Translations under genes and position numbers: made by a program | The notes under the pieces: generated by a model | The model's database searches: none | Told to the model about the DNA's origin: nothing | The model's input: the letters and a program-made list of their open reading frames with translations, nothing else | Origin: Scytonema tolypothrichoides VB-61278 | GTDB lineage: Bacteria > Cyanobacteriota > Cyanobacteriia > Cyanobacteriales > Nostocaceae | Assembly (NCBI RefSeq): GCF_000828085.3 | Contig: NZ_JXCA02000031.1 | Coordinates: forward strand, 127,858-191,857 | DNA length: 64,000 nucleotides | Direction of reading: 5' to 3' | Shown here: in pieces, positions 54,884 to 63,780 of the stretch | Numbering within the stretch: the first letter of the stretch is position 1 | How the letters are laid out: every line of letters starts with the position of its first letter

Positions 54884-55912
54884 ATGCAAATAATAAGGGA
54901 CGCCTTTGGTCTTTTTGGAATTGTTGAAAGCGTTTATGAACGGATAAAAAAGATACTAATTCCGCCGAAAGCCTACTCTTGGCAAACATTAATTTATTTA
55001 AGTCTTTTTTCTTGGTTAATGTCATCTCTATCTATAGGATTTGTCAAGGACTTAATAGCATTTTGCGGTTGGTTATTTCTGATTGCTGGTACTGCTTGGT
55101 ATACGACGGATAACCCGTTATATGTTCCAGGAACTAATCTGCCTGTAGGGGCGCTGATCACTGGATTTTTAGTCAGTGTTTTTGCTTTTGGTTATGAAGA
55201 AAATGTTTTGACACCAAGGACAGTTGTTCTTTGGCCAACGATTTCAGCAGTCATTACTGCAATACCAGAATTTTTTGAAGGGTCTGGTATAGATGCAAAA
55301 ACTCAAATTCCTAAGATAGAAGACCGCCAAAAAATGATTATTCTAGTTGGCAGTTGTATGGTAATTAGTTGTTGGCTGCAATTCTATTTTGTCACAGAGA
55401 ATTGGTTAAAGGAATATCCCAGTCTCATAGTAGACAATTATCAGGGTAGCGCCTTTGTTACGAAAACACTATCAACTGAAAAAATTCCAAAAAACGGCGT
55501 TTTAATTTTAGAGAAACTTACCCCAAAAGTAGAAGAACAAATACGTGACAAACCTTGGTCGGAAACAGAACAATGGTTACTCAATGCAGGACAAAATGTG
55601 GGTAACTTAGGCAAGCAAGTCATACAAAGAGAGTTGGCAGAATATGACGAAAGATTTTTATGGCGTGTTGAACCGCGTGTATCTAACGCCAAGAATGGAT
55701 ATAAACTCGATCTCCTAAGTATCTGGGGTGGTCCTAGTTCTAATCCCCGTGGATATTATTTAGTAAAATCCTGTCGAGTTGATCCAGTGTTAACATCTGG
55801 AAGTACCTCCAGCCAAACTGTTAGCAAAACAGAAAACAGAAATACGATCGCCGAAATAGAATGCGACACAAAAACTTCATTTTTTGCCAGTTCACCACCA
55901 CCGCAGCAATGA
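54884..55912 (+). CDS. fraD: Filament integrity protein FraD
   Basis: FraD is a septal-junction component; it plugs or caps the channels between adjacent cells. The 342-residue protein starts at an ATG with AAAGGAG seven bases before. It has about five membrane helices in the first 175 residues, including IPPKAYSWQTLIYLSLFSWL, CGWLFLIAGTAWYTTDNPL and VGALITGFLVSVFAFGYEE. A periplasmic domain ends with YKLDLLSIWGGPSSNPRGYY. The usual third gene, fraE (an ABC transporter), does not follow here. Confidence 0.88.
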   Translation: MQIIRDAFGLFGIVESVYERIKKILIPPKAYSWQTLIYLSLFSWLMSSLSIGFVKDLIAFCGWLFLIAGTAWYTTDNPLYVPGTNLPVGALITGFLVSVFAFGYEENVLTPRTVVLWPTISAVITAIPEFFEGSGIDAKTQIPKIEDRQKMIILVGSCMVISCWLQFYFVTENWLKEYPSLIVDNYQGSAFVTKTLSTEKIPKNGVLILEKLTPKVEEQIRDKPWSETEQWLLNAGQNVGNLGKQVIQRELAEYDERFLWRVEPRVSNAKNGYKLDLLSIWGGPSSNPRGYYLVKSCRVDPVLTSGSTSSQTVSKTENRNTIAEIECDTKTSFFASSPPPQQ

Positions 55913-55957
55913 TGATAAGAGGAGTCGGGACAATAGGATTCGGATAAGCACGCTTGA

Positions 55958-55992
55958 CAGAAACCCGGTTTTTTGAATAAACCGAGTTTCTG
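55958..55992 (+). terminator. Hairpin after fraD
   Basis: CAGAAACCCGGTTT and AAACCGAGTTTCTG pair with one mismatch around a 7-base T-rich loop. It is a recurrent cyanobacterial palindrome that also suits a terminator. Confidence 0.55.
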
Positions 55993-56021
55993 CGATCAAC
56001 AATTATGATGAAGTACCCACG

Positions 56022-56678
56022 TTAAAAAAAGAAGATTTGAGGTTGGTGAATAGTTCCGTCAGGCATAATAGCACCTTGTAGTTTTGCCTCCGATAAATTT
56101 GCCTGCCAAAGGTTTGCTTCATTCAAATTTGCCTCCATGAGATTTGCCCATGTCAAGTCAGCAGCAGTTAAGTTAGCTTGATTCAAATTGGCTTCTAGTA
56201 AGCTTGCTCCACAAAGCTTAGCAGCTGTAAGATTGGCTCTTACTAAATTAGCTTGAATGAGTGATGCTTCAATTAAGTTAGCTTCAGTTAAATCGGCTTC
56301 GCTTAAGTCAGCATCACACAAGGAAGCTGCCCATAGCTTACTTCCACATAACTTCACTCGCCATAAAAAAGCCCCACACAAATTTGCATAACTTAAATCA
56401 GCATGACTTAAATTAGCTTCACATAAAGAAACTTCATATAAATAAGCTTCCTGCAGATTGGCTTGCATTAAATTTGCCCCACTTAGATTTGCACCAGTGA
56501 GGATTGCATGACTCAGATTTGCGTTCTGCAAATCTGCTCCTATCAAGTTAATTCCACTCAAATCAACTCCTCTCAAGTCGATACCACTTAAGTCGCATCC
56601 ACTCAAGTCCCTTTGTTGAAAACATTGATCTGTAATTTGATTGAGAATGAATTCGTGTTTTTCAGCAAAGTTTCTCAT
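56022..56678 (-). CDS. Pentapeptide repeat protein
   Basis: From ATG 56678 (AGAGG nine bases before) the protein has 218 residues. An N-terminal helix of about 25 residues is followed by some 36 pentapeptide units of the A-(N/D)-L-x-x type, such as ANLSG, ADLSE and ANLNE. Such proteins fold as a right-handed quadrilateral beta-helix. There is no membrane span. The function of cyanobacterial members is mostly unknown; several Cys in CEANLSH/LCGAF/LCGSKL units are unusual for an otherwise simple repeat. Confidence 0.85.
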   Translation of the reverse strand: MRNFAEKHEFILNQITDQCFQQRDLSGCDLSGIDLRGVDLSGINLIGADLQNANLSHAILTGANLSGANLMQANLQEAYLYEVSLCEANLSHADLSYANLCGAFLWRVKLCGSKLWAASLCDADLSEADLTEANLIEASLIQANLVRANLTAAKLCGASLLEANLNQANLTAADLTWANLMEANLNEANLWQANLSEAKLQGAIMPDGTIHQPQIFFF

Positions 56679-56845
56679 GGTATTGACCTCTGGGTGTAAC
56701 ATATCCAAACTACGGATACCAAAAATTACTGCATTTTTGAGATTACACCTCAAAAGTATATAAGCTGAGTCAAGAATCTAAAAAAATTTGAGAAAAAATC
56801 GACCAAAATTAGGAAAAGCCTTGATATAGCCTGGATCTAAGAGCT

Positions 56846-57106
56846 TTAAGCCCTTTTTGATGTCAAAGTACTCTGATACAGGTCAGAAAAACTTGATATG
56901 GTCGCCAAATTGTAACTTCCAATCACAGGCCAAGTGAAAATCATGTGCAAGCCAGTCACGAGTGCGATTGCACCCGTCATACCAAAGCCCGGAATCCAAC
57001 GCTTTTGATTTGCATGATCCAGACCAAAATACACGTAACCAGCTAGGAGAACTAGCCCAGCTACCAGATTTATTAACATTAACGTTATGTAGTTGATAAA
57101 CATCAT
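56846..57106 (-). pseudogene. Truncated DUF981 membrane protein
   Basis: The 86 residues begin FINYITLMLINLVAGLVLLA and contain FGLDHANQKRWIPGFGMTG and LVTGLHMIFTWPVIGSYN, which match the N-terminal part of DUF981 membrane proteins. Family members are about twice as long. Here the match stops at SYNLA and the frame ends shortly after with unrelated residues. No continuation was found in another frame. It is divergent from the rhodopsin gene with 149 bases between the starts. Confidence 0.6.
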
Positions 57107-57255
57107 CTACCTTTTGATAGTCTTTCACTCATATTTGAATACATACTTAGGTTTTTAAAAATATGTATTTAGAAGCATTTTTATATATCGTAAAACTGGG
57201 ACAATGACGAACAAAAGTTACAAAAAATTAAAATCTATAAAGCTAGAAACTCTAC

Positions 57256-57954
57256 ATGATTCAAATTTGGCTGTGGATTGGTGTCATCAGTATGGCACTA
57301 GGAAGTATTTTTTTCGGGTTTGGCGCACACAATGCTAAAAATGAGCGATGGAAAATACTATATACACTAAATTTTTTCATTTGCTTGATTGCTGCTGGGC
57401 TATACCTGGCGATGGCACTCGGTCAAGGAGTTAATATTATCAATGGTCGTCCAACCTATTGGGTACGATTCGTAACTTGGTTTTGTTCAACGCCGCTATT
57501 GCTGCTTGATTTGACTTTTCTGGGAAGAACGAGTTTACCGATCACAGGTAGCTTACTGGGAGCAAACGCCTACATGATCGCCACTGGCTTTATCGCCACA
57601 GTCACACCCAAACCAACTAGCTACATTTGGTATGTTGTAAGTTGTGGTGCTTATCTAGCAATTTTCTATTTGCTGGCGCAACCGTATCGTATTGAGGCTG
57701 AACGCAAACATCCCAGATCAAAGCAAGCGTTCCACAAACTTGTGATTGTACATTTGGTTTTATGGACACTTTATCCTGTTGTGTGGATTCTTAGTCCAGA
57801 AGGGTTCAGCGCCTTTGGTCAAGGTTCTGAAACAATGTTTTATACACTATTAGATATTGCCTCTAAAGTTGGTTTTGGTTTTCTATCATTGAACACATTG
57901 AGTAAATTAGAACAAGCAAAAGAACCAGCAAGAGAAACCCAACTGTCATACTAA
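57256..57954 (+). CDS. Microbial rhodopsin, halorhodopsin-type anion pump (TSD motif)
   Basis: The 232-residue seven-helix protein has the retinal lysine Lys204 in LDIASKVGFGFL, with Asp200 one turn before. Helix C reads WVRFVTWFCSTPLLLLDL. Arg71 is present, and the positions matching Asp85, Thr89 and Asp96 of bacteriorhodopsin are Thr74, Ser78 and Asp85. A threonine at the first position rules out an outward proton pump. The T-S-D set is that of the cyanobacterial inward chloride pumps MrHR and SyHR, whose numbering is the same. The product should pump chloride (perhaps also sulfate) into the cell in light. No carotene oxygenase gene is nearby. Confidence 0.9.
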   Translation: MIQIWLWIGVISMALGSIFFGFGAHNAKNERWKILYTLNFFICLIAAGLYLAMALGQGVNIINGRPTYWVRFVTWFCSTPLLLLDLTFLGRTSLPITGSLLGANAYMIATGFIATVTPKPTSYIWYVVSCGAYLAIFYLLAQPYRIEAERKHPRSKQAFHKLVIVHLVLWTLYPVVWILSPEGFSAFGQGSETMFYTLLDIASKVGFGFLSLNTLSKLEQAKEPARETQLSY

Positions 57955-58009
57955 TGTTTGCAGTTTAGTATATATTTTTGGCATCTACTAATTTATCCTC
58001 CCTGCTGCT

Positions 58010-58702
58010 ATGACGCTTCGCCCTGATTTTATCCCTAGCCTTGTGTCTCCCAATATAAGTGCTGACACACTTAGTACACAATCTCCCATAAAATTGGGAA
58101 TTCTGGCATCTGGAAGTGGCAGTAATTTTGAGGCTGTTGCCCAAGCAATCAAAGACGGGCAGTTGTCTGCCCAAATTCAAGTTTTAATCTACAATAATCC
58201 AGACGCTTATGCTGCAGTACGGGCTGCAAAATGGGGTGTCCCTGCTGTGCTTCTCAATCACCGCGACTACAAAAGCCGTGAAGATTTGGATAGACAAATT
58301 GTCCAAACCTTGCGGGAGTATGATGTCCAATGGGTAGTTATGGCAGGTTGGATGCGACTGGTAACGTCAGTTTTGATTGATGCGTTTCCTGAGAAAATTA
58401 TAAATATCCATCCCAGCTTGTTACCTAGTTTTAAGGGTTCACGTGCAGTAGAACAAGCCCTTGCCGAGGGAGTGAAAATTACTGGTTGTACAGTGCATCT
58501 TGTTTGTTTAGAAATGGATAGCGGTTCCATTTTGATGCAAGCGGCGGTGCCTGTGTTGCCTGATGATACACCAGAAACACTCCACGCGAGGATTCAAGTT
58601 CAGGAACATCGGATTTTGCCACAGGCGATCGCCGCTTGCGGCGCTGTTCCTTGCCCAATTGCCCAGGCAGCACAATCGCAAAAATCTACATCCATATCCT
58701 AG
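58010..58702 (+). CDS. purN: Phosphoribosylglycinamide formyltransferase PurN
   Basis: PurN transfers a formyl group from 10-formyl-tetrahydrofolate to GAR, step three of purine synthesis. The 230-residue protein has LGILASGSGSNFEAVAQAI, VMAGWMRLVTSVLIDAF, the catalytic Asn and His in INIHPSLLPSFKG, and the catalytic Asp in EMDSGSILMQ. An N-terminal extension of about 25 residues precedes the fold; an internal start is possible. It stands 55 bases after the rhodopsin gene in the same direction. Confidence 0.93.
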   Translation: MTLRPDFIPSLVSPNISADTLSTQSPIKLGILASGSGSNFEAVAQAIKDGQLSAQIQVLIYNNPDAYAAVRAAKWGVPAVLLNHRDYKSREDLDRQIVQTLREYDVQWVVMAGWMRLVTSVLIDAFPEKIINIHPSLLPSFKGSRAVEQALAEGVKITGCTVHLVCLEMDSGSILMQAAVPVLPDDTPETLHARIQVQEHRILPQAIAACGAVPCPIAQAAQSQKSTSIS

Positions 58703-58752
58703 AGCGTCTGTCCTGTAAAAAATATAACCTATTTGTCTCAACCTATCTGTAA

Positions 58753-59930
58753 TATCAAGTTCGGATGAAGACTTATAATTAAGCAGCCCTGGTCATCGGC
58801 CACCAATGGTAGCAAGTCAACCCGCGAATTAAATCATGTTGTTCAAGTAATTGTTGGCAACGATAAATTGTCAATTCTTCTAACTCGTCCAAGTTGTGGG
58901 GAGATTTATTGGCAACAATTTCATTCGTAAGAGGCCAGAGTCGCTCTGCTGGTTGTAATTCTGGGGAATAGGCAGGCATCGGAAAAAAGTGAATTCCATC
59001 TGGAATGATTAGATCCTTACTTGTATGCCAACCGGCTTGATCAACACTTAGGAGAATTCGTTTGTTGACACCAACGTTAAATTCACGAGCAAAATCACCA
59101 AGTACACGATTAAATAACTCTGTACTGACTCGGGGTAGAATCCACCAATATGTTTCACCAGACTCAGGATGTACAAAACCATAAAGCCACAACCACTCAT
59201 ATTTTTGTTGAACTTCGGCAACTGGCTGTTCCCCCATTGGAACCCAGACTCGACGCAAGATCGGATGAAGCCCTAAACGATGTTCATCCATACTCCAAAC
59301 CTCTATATCGGTATCAAGGTATCGAGATTGCAAAAATTCGAGTTCTGTGTGCAGTTTTTTTTCCACTCGTTTTGTTCTATCGGGTCGCCGTAACGATGTT
59401 CAGCCCGAGGAACTCGTAGACGAAATGTCATTTGTTGTAAGTATTCCCATCCACGATAACGACTGATTCGCACCCCTGTAATCTCGCTTAACCAATCCGC
59501 GACTTTGCGACCATTCCACAATCCCCCATCTGGAGCCGGATACTGTAGAACCTGCCATAATTGTGCTTGTTGCTCGTCACTGAGCAATGATTCTTTACCT
59601 GGGTTTTGATGTCGCTGGTCAGCGATGCCCCAGCAGGGGGCCAGCGAAGCTGATCGCATCCGGACCGTGTTCGTTATAACGCCGCACTATTTGATAGATC
59701 CAAGTCCTACTATATCCTGTCACCCGTGAGACTTCCAATGCTGTTTTGCCTGTCGTTAACAGCCAAACAATCTGGAGGTGACTGCGTTCCACTATATCCG
59801 TTGCTTCACGATACTGCCTGTACAGTTCTTCTGAGCTTAAGTGTTCTGCGAGCACAATACGTTTTGGCATAGGTCATAGATGCATACTTCGATTCCTACT
59901 TTAATTATAAGTCTTCATCCGAACTTGATA
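58753..59930 (-). mobile_element. IS630-family insertion sequence
   Basis: A perfect 30-bp terminal inverted repeat occupies 58753-58782 and 59901-59930 (outer bases TATCAAGTTCGGATGAAGAC). TA dinucleotides flank it, as expected for IS630 target choice. The element of about 1.18 kb carries one transposase gene in two or three frames. A nearly identical solo end lies at 22411-22436. Confidence 0.88.
58779..59870 (-). pseudogene. IS630-type transposase, frame-interrupted
   Basis: Three overlapping open frames make up one transposase. 59619-59870 gives the HTH (MPKRIVLAEHLSSEELYRQY, TGYSRTWIYQIVRRYNEHG). 59303-59659 gives the linker (LLSDEQQAQLWQVLQYPAPDG, GVRISRYRGWEYLQQM). 58779-59366 gives the DDE core (EVWSMDEHRLGLHPILRRVW, LLSVDQAGWHTS, PAYSPELQPAERLWPLTNE). 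The second break lies at eight adenines (59355-59362), where a -1 slip restores EWKKKLHTELEF and could be programmed. The first break is caused by about 35 extra palindromic bases near 59620-59660, so this copy is probably inactive. Confidence 0.8.
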
Positions 59931-60059
59931 TAATAGGTGACAACAACGAAATACATTGATAATACAAACGCATATAACAATAGACCAATGCGCAAAAGTG
60001 CTTTTTGCGCATTGGTGGGAAAAGGGTAAAGGTTAAAGGGTCACTCGCTTCGCTCAAAT

Positions 60060-60325
60060 TCAAAATTCAAAATCACCGTTCGCGCAGCGTGCCCGAAGGG
60101 CATAGATTTGAATCTCCTCCACCAGACGCTGCGCGTAAGTCCCAAGGGGACACACTGCGTGAACGCCCAAGCCGCGTGCGCTTGCGCTTACGGAGGAAAC
60201 CTCCGCTCAAACTTCTCTCAAAATTCAAAATTGAAGCACCACCAGGACGCCAGGTGCTAAGAAAGCGGGAAGCCGCCTCCGGCGTCTACAAGTCGGGGAA
60301 CCCGCTGTTAGCACCTGGCTCATGA
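60060..60325. repeat. Dispersed palindromic repeat cluster
   Basis: Modules such as GCGCAGCGTGCCCGAAGGGC, CTCCTCCACCAGACGCTGCG, CGGAGGAAACCTCCG and a long CCAGGTGCTAA...TTAGCACCTGG hairpin (60246-60320) fill the spacer. They match the groups at 301-500 and 40080-40370. No gene is supported. Confidence 0.65.
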
Positions 60326-60423
60326 ATCCAGGGGCTTGAATAAAGTTGCTCCGCATTTTTTCTTATCCATACCATAAGTTGGGGGCTTGTATCCTTTTCT
60401 TTTTTGGTGACGCATTGGGACAA

Positions 60424-60683
60424 AGAAATAGGGCAAGCCCTAATCTCGACTTTATCCATTTTCCTGCACGTGCGATCGCCTACGCTGAAACCTTTATGGA
60501 GTAATGCGTTTGACTTTTTCAATATCGCCCAAATCAGTGACAGTGGAAAAACCTTTTCCCTAAAATCTGGAATTGTTGCCAGATAGCAAGGTTACATTCT
60601 TTGATTTGGATAAAGTCGAGCTAATAACCCAACGATAAATCGTGGGGCTTCTAGACTGTCGCAAGAGGGCTTGCCCTATTTCT
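60424..60683. mobile_element. 260-bp element with nested inverted repeats
   Basis: AGAAATAGGGCAAGCCCT at 60424-60441 pairs exactly with 60666-60683. An inner pair TCGACTTTATCC (60446-60457) and GGATAAAGTCGA (60608-60619) is also exact. The interior has no gene. No matching transposase is seen in the window, and no clear target duplication is visible. Confidence 0.6.
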
Positions 60684-60922
60684 CCAGTCATTCCCCCGGT
60701 CAAGGGAAAATACAGAACCTTTCCCCTTTCCCCCTGCCCCTTATCCCCAGAGGGGACCCCACCTTCCCCTTTTCCCGACAACTGCCACGAAGTCTAATGA
60801 TAATAACCCAAGTTGCTAGTTATGCTAGGGCGCGATAGCCCAAGGGGCAGTGCCGTAAGTCCTGCGGACAGGCTGCCCACACCGTACCCGTCAGGGTCGG
60901 TGTTGGGTAGTTCACTACCATT
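60684..60922. other. Spacer with repeats
   Basis: C-rich segments (CCCCTTTCCCCCTGCCCC) and a GTCCTGCGGACAGGC hairpin are seen. No gene is recognised. Confidence 0.4.
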
Positions 60923-61438
60923 CTATTCAGACACAGTAGTTGCACCGACTGCCATTACTGGAGACCATTCACTGACGCGGTTGCCATCTAAGACAGCTCG
61001 CACTCGATAACCAAGCTGAATCTTATGCATCAACAAGATTATTTCACGGTTGAGTAATCCTTGCGATTTTTGGTTTTCATTAGATGCAGCTTGTATACGA
61101 AAGCAGCGATCGCTTTGACGTTCCAACTTTGGAGATCTCCCTTGCATAAGCACCGTTTGCAGTTCGTATTCTTTAGCTTCAGGATATGGTTCCCAGCAAA
61201 GTTGCCAGTAAGTTGACCAGCGAATTAACTCTGCTGGTAATTCCTCGACTTCATCCGACAATGTAGAAACAAGTCCGGTGACTGGAGGTTGTAACACTTG
61301 CGGCTGATTAGAGGTGATGTCAACAGCTAAAGATGAACTACTATCAACACTTAGTATCAGTCCGAATATCAAAGTGAACAGCAGAATCAATCGTAGGCAT
61401 TGTAATAGCACTACTGGCAATCTTTTCAAATTCATCAT
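60923..61438 (-). CDS. Exported protein with a fibronectin-III-like fold
   Basis: The 171-residue protein has a signal peptide (residues 1-38, ending SSSLAV). The mature part has STYWQLCWEPYPEAKEYELQ, CFRIQAA, and YRVRAVLDGNRVSEWSPVM, a pattern of a single fibronectin type III-like domain. The two Cys could form a disulfide. It follows the beta-helix gene by 18 bases, so the two are probably co-transcribed and the products may meet outside the cell. No catalytic function is visible. Confidence 0.55.
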   Translation of the reverse strand: MMNLKRLPVVLLQCLRLILLFTLIFGLILSVDSSSSLAVDITSNQPQVLQPPVTGLVSTLSDEVEELPAELIRWSTYWQLCWEPYPEAKEYELQTVLMQGRSPKLERQSDRCFRIQAASNENQKSQGLLNREIILLMHKIQLGYRVRAVLDGNRVSEWSPVMAVGATTVSE

Positions 61439-61456
61439 GATGCAAAAGTTATTTGC

Positions 61457-62755
61457 TTACCACTCCACAGGTAAAATCAGGTTGCCGTTGTTGACATAGA
61501 TTGTTCGAGAACGGATCTCCGTTCTGGGAGGTACTGTAGAGTTGAAGACTGCGCTTTTTTGCCCAACTGCTGAGTTGTTGCCGATAACTGCACTGTATAC
61601 AATAGAGTTCGGACCTAGCCCTACAGCATCACCTATGCTAGTCTCAGGACCATTAGCAACACCATTGACAACCTGCCTACCGCCATGAACTAGAACGCGA
61701 GGCCCATAACCAATACCATTACCAAGAGTCAAGTTAGTTGATGCTAACGCATGAAAGACAACATTGTTTGCCATCCCAGCAATAGTCCCGACATTCAAAG
61801 GTTGACCCTCATCACCACGCAGCGAAATTCTATTAGCTAGTTTGTTGTTGAGGTTTGCTAAAGAATCTTGCAGAACCACATTGCCGATGATGCGGTTACG
61901 AAAGTTTGGATCACGAGTTGGACTCCCACCTATCTGTGGCAGACCTCCGGAGTTAAAAGAGGTGACGGGAGCGTAATTAATTCCTGTTACATTTGACAAG
62001 TCTGCTCTGGCTAATGCTGCGTAACCTTTGGCCAATGCTTCATTGACTGCAACGACACCTTCCATCAATCTAACGTCGGCTTGTGTCAGGTTTGCAACCT
62101 TTCCAAGGGTGCCGCTACTAGCTTCTAGGTTGGTTGTAACGTTTTTACCAGGCAAGACAACTTTACCAGCCGGTAAGGTAACGCCAGGGCCAACCCGCGA
62201 GAGAAAGTTGACTACTGAGTTTCTTTCTATAGTTGCACCGTCTACTTCACAGTTGAAGGCGAGAAATGTCTCTGGAATAGTATTGCTGAACTGAGTATTA
62301 GTAACTGGGTCGGTAAAAGGCCCGGTTGAGCCTTGAAGACCGATTTTAGCTGCACCTTTGATTGTGGCAAAGTGTGCCATAATCACACGCTCACCAACCT
62401 CCACTCCTGTTCCGGAAGCTGTAATTATCGCTTGGTCTTGGACGTTAGAATCTGCCGCGATGGTAATAGGGGCATTAGTAGCGTTTAACTCGGCAAATGG
62501 GGCAACGTAAACATTTTCCCCCAAGCTAATATTTGCGGGATTGGTGATTGTTGCAGTTGGGTCAATGAAACTAGCTGACTCGGAAGGTGCGGTACTTGGG
62601 CATATAGGTAGGTTTCCCACAGTTGGATTACACGTTCCTCCAGCGGCTACTGCGGGTTGTACATATATCTGTGTGCTGATAACAAACGCTAGGATAATAG
62701 CAGTTAAGGCACTAGAAATTGTGCGAGGTTTGAACATAGAAAGAAAATTCCTCAC
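61457..62755 (-). CDS. Exported left-handed beta-helix (gamma-carbonic-anhydrase-like) protein
   Basis: The 432-residue protein has a signal peptide ending VQPAVAAGG (about residue 38). Hexapeptide-type turns follow, such as ISLGENVYVAPFAEL, ITIAADSNVQDQAII and VEVGERVIMAHFATIKG in the first part. A second block reads LTLGNGIGYGPRVLVHGGR, TSIGDAVGLGPNSIVYSAVI and SAVGQKSAVFNSTVPP. A helical insert (about 225-300) separates the blocks. Histidines in MAHFA, FHALA and VHGG could bind zinc as in gamma carbonic anhydrases, but this is unproven. It heads a pair with the downstream exported protein. Confidence 0.7.
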   Translation of the reverse strand: MRNFLSMFKPRTISSALTAIILAFVISTQIYVQPAVAAGGTCNPTVGNLPICPSTAPSESASFIDPTATITNPANISLGENVYVAPFAELNATNAPITIAADSNVQDQAIITASGTGVEVGERVIMAHFATIKGAAKIGLQGSTGPFTDPVTNTQFSNTIPETFLAFNCEVDGATIERNSVVNFLSRVGPGVTLPAGKVVLPGKNVTTNLEASSGTLGKVANLTQADVRLMEGVVAVNEALAKGYAALARADLSNVTGINYAPVTSFNSGGLPQIGGSPTRDPNFRNRIIGNVVLQDSLANLNNKLANRISLRGDEGQPLNVGTIAGMANNVVFHALASTNLTLGNGIGYGPRVLVHGGRQVVNGVANGPETSIGDAVGLGPNSIVYSAVIGNNSAVGQKSAVFNSTVPPRTEIRSRTIYVNNGNLILPVEW

Positions 62756-62822
62756 GAGTTATGGAATATTTGGCTATGGGAAAATCTGCGTTAACGAATG
62801 AGAGATATAGCTAGGCGATAGG

Positions 62823-62866
62823 TTACGCCCCACCGTAGGTGATCACCTATGCTGGGCGAAACGCCA
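62823..62866. repeat. Hairpin between exported-protein genes
   Basis: TAGGTGATCACCTA is a perfect 14-base palindrome nested in CGCCC...GGGCG. It lies downstream of the small exported protein gene and may terminate or attenuate its transcript. Confidence 0.5.
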
Positions 62867-62949
62867 TCTCAGGCGTAGAAATGACCAAAAAATAACACTG
62901 CAACAGCCTCTATTTAGACTCTTTTTCTGTTTAGGTATGAGACAAAGAA

Positions 62950-63177
62950 TTAACCGCCCCAAAAACCTGCCAATCCGTAGAAGATGTCTAAGACAAGTGA
63001 TAATAAAGGCTGCAAAAGCGGAACTGAAATTCTTGTTGTTGCCCCGGCTACTGCATCATTGTAGACAGTCTCCCAAGCATCTGGCCCAGTTGTGGACTGT
63101 CCATATACTTTAGTACTCACAGCCAGCGTTAAGCTAAGCACAGTCAGACCAGCTAGTATTGCGCGACGTTTAAACAT
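62950..63177 (-). CDS. Small exported protein, unrecognised
   Basis: The 75-residue protein has basic MFKRR, a hydrophobic segment and a signal cleavage site after KVYGQ (about residue 27). The mature 48 residues begin STTGPDAWETVYNDAV and end with a hydrophobic stretch LLSLVLDIFYGLAGFWGG. AAGGAATA precedes the ATG. It lies upstream of the beta-helix gene in the same direction, 194 bases away. No family is recognised. Confidence 0.55.
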   Translation of the reverse strand: MFKRRAILAGLTVLSLTLAVSTKVYGQSTTGPDAWETVYNDAVAGATTRISVPLLQPLLSLVLDIFYGLAGFWGG

Positions 63178-63675
63178 TATTCCTTGATACCTAATAGTTC
63201 GCCAAGTTTCTTTGGCAGGATAAAGCGAAAAGTTTAAGGAAACACAGCTTAAACTTTTTGGTTTACCTTACCTAAAAATCGTCAAATTTTCAGTTAATGA
63301 AGCACTCATTGCTACAAGCTCTGATTAAGAATTTATTATATTCTTACTTGCTGCTTTATACTAGAGCTTTTTGTATTCAAAAAAATTATGGTGATGATTA
63401 AAATTTGACTAAAAAGACTATCCAAAAATAAAACATTCAATGTGTAGAGTGGAAAAAACGAGCGATCACTATTGCAAATACGCAGGGATCAAAGCCATAT
63501 TTTTCACAAAGAGACAAAAAATACAATACAGTTCAGTTAAGGCTGAAAGCGTTATTGAGGAAAAGAAAGAGATTGAACTTGTCGTCCAGTACTTCTGTGT
63601 TTTAGCAATTTCATCGCGAAACTTGGATACAGGTTTTTTGACAATGGGATTACACCGATGAACCCATTCAGATAA
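63178..63675. other. Spacer, AT-rich
   Basis: The segment holds the probable promoter of the minus-strand small exported protein (63180-63300). A plus-strand frame of 73 codons at 63440 has no ribosome-binding site or family resemblance. Nothing else is seen. Confidence 0.4.
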
Positions 63676-63715
63676 CTAGGGGTGTAGGGGAATAGGGGAA
63701 TAGGGGTGTAGGGAA
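63676..63715. repeat. Tandem GGGGTGTA/GGGGAATA octamers
   Basis: Five units of the form TAGGGGTG/TAGGGGAA lie head to tail. Similar units occur at 5509-5545. Confidence 0.75.
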
Positions 63716-63780
63716 CCCCACCTTTTTAAGCCCTATGCCTGCGGCACGCGGCTTGGGCGAACGGGTTGGGTGAAACCATG

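Noticed and set aside
63440-63661. A 73-codon plus-strand frame
   Set aside because: It has no ribosome-binding site, no recognisable motif, and mixed polar composition in an AT-rich spacer.
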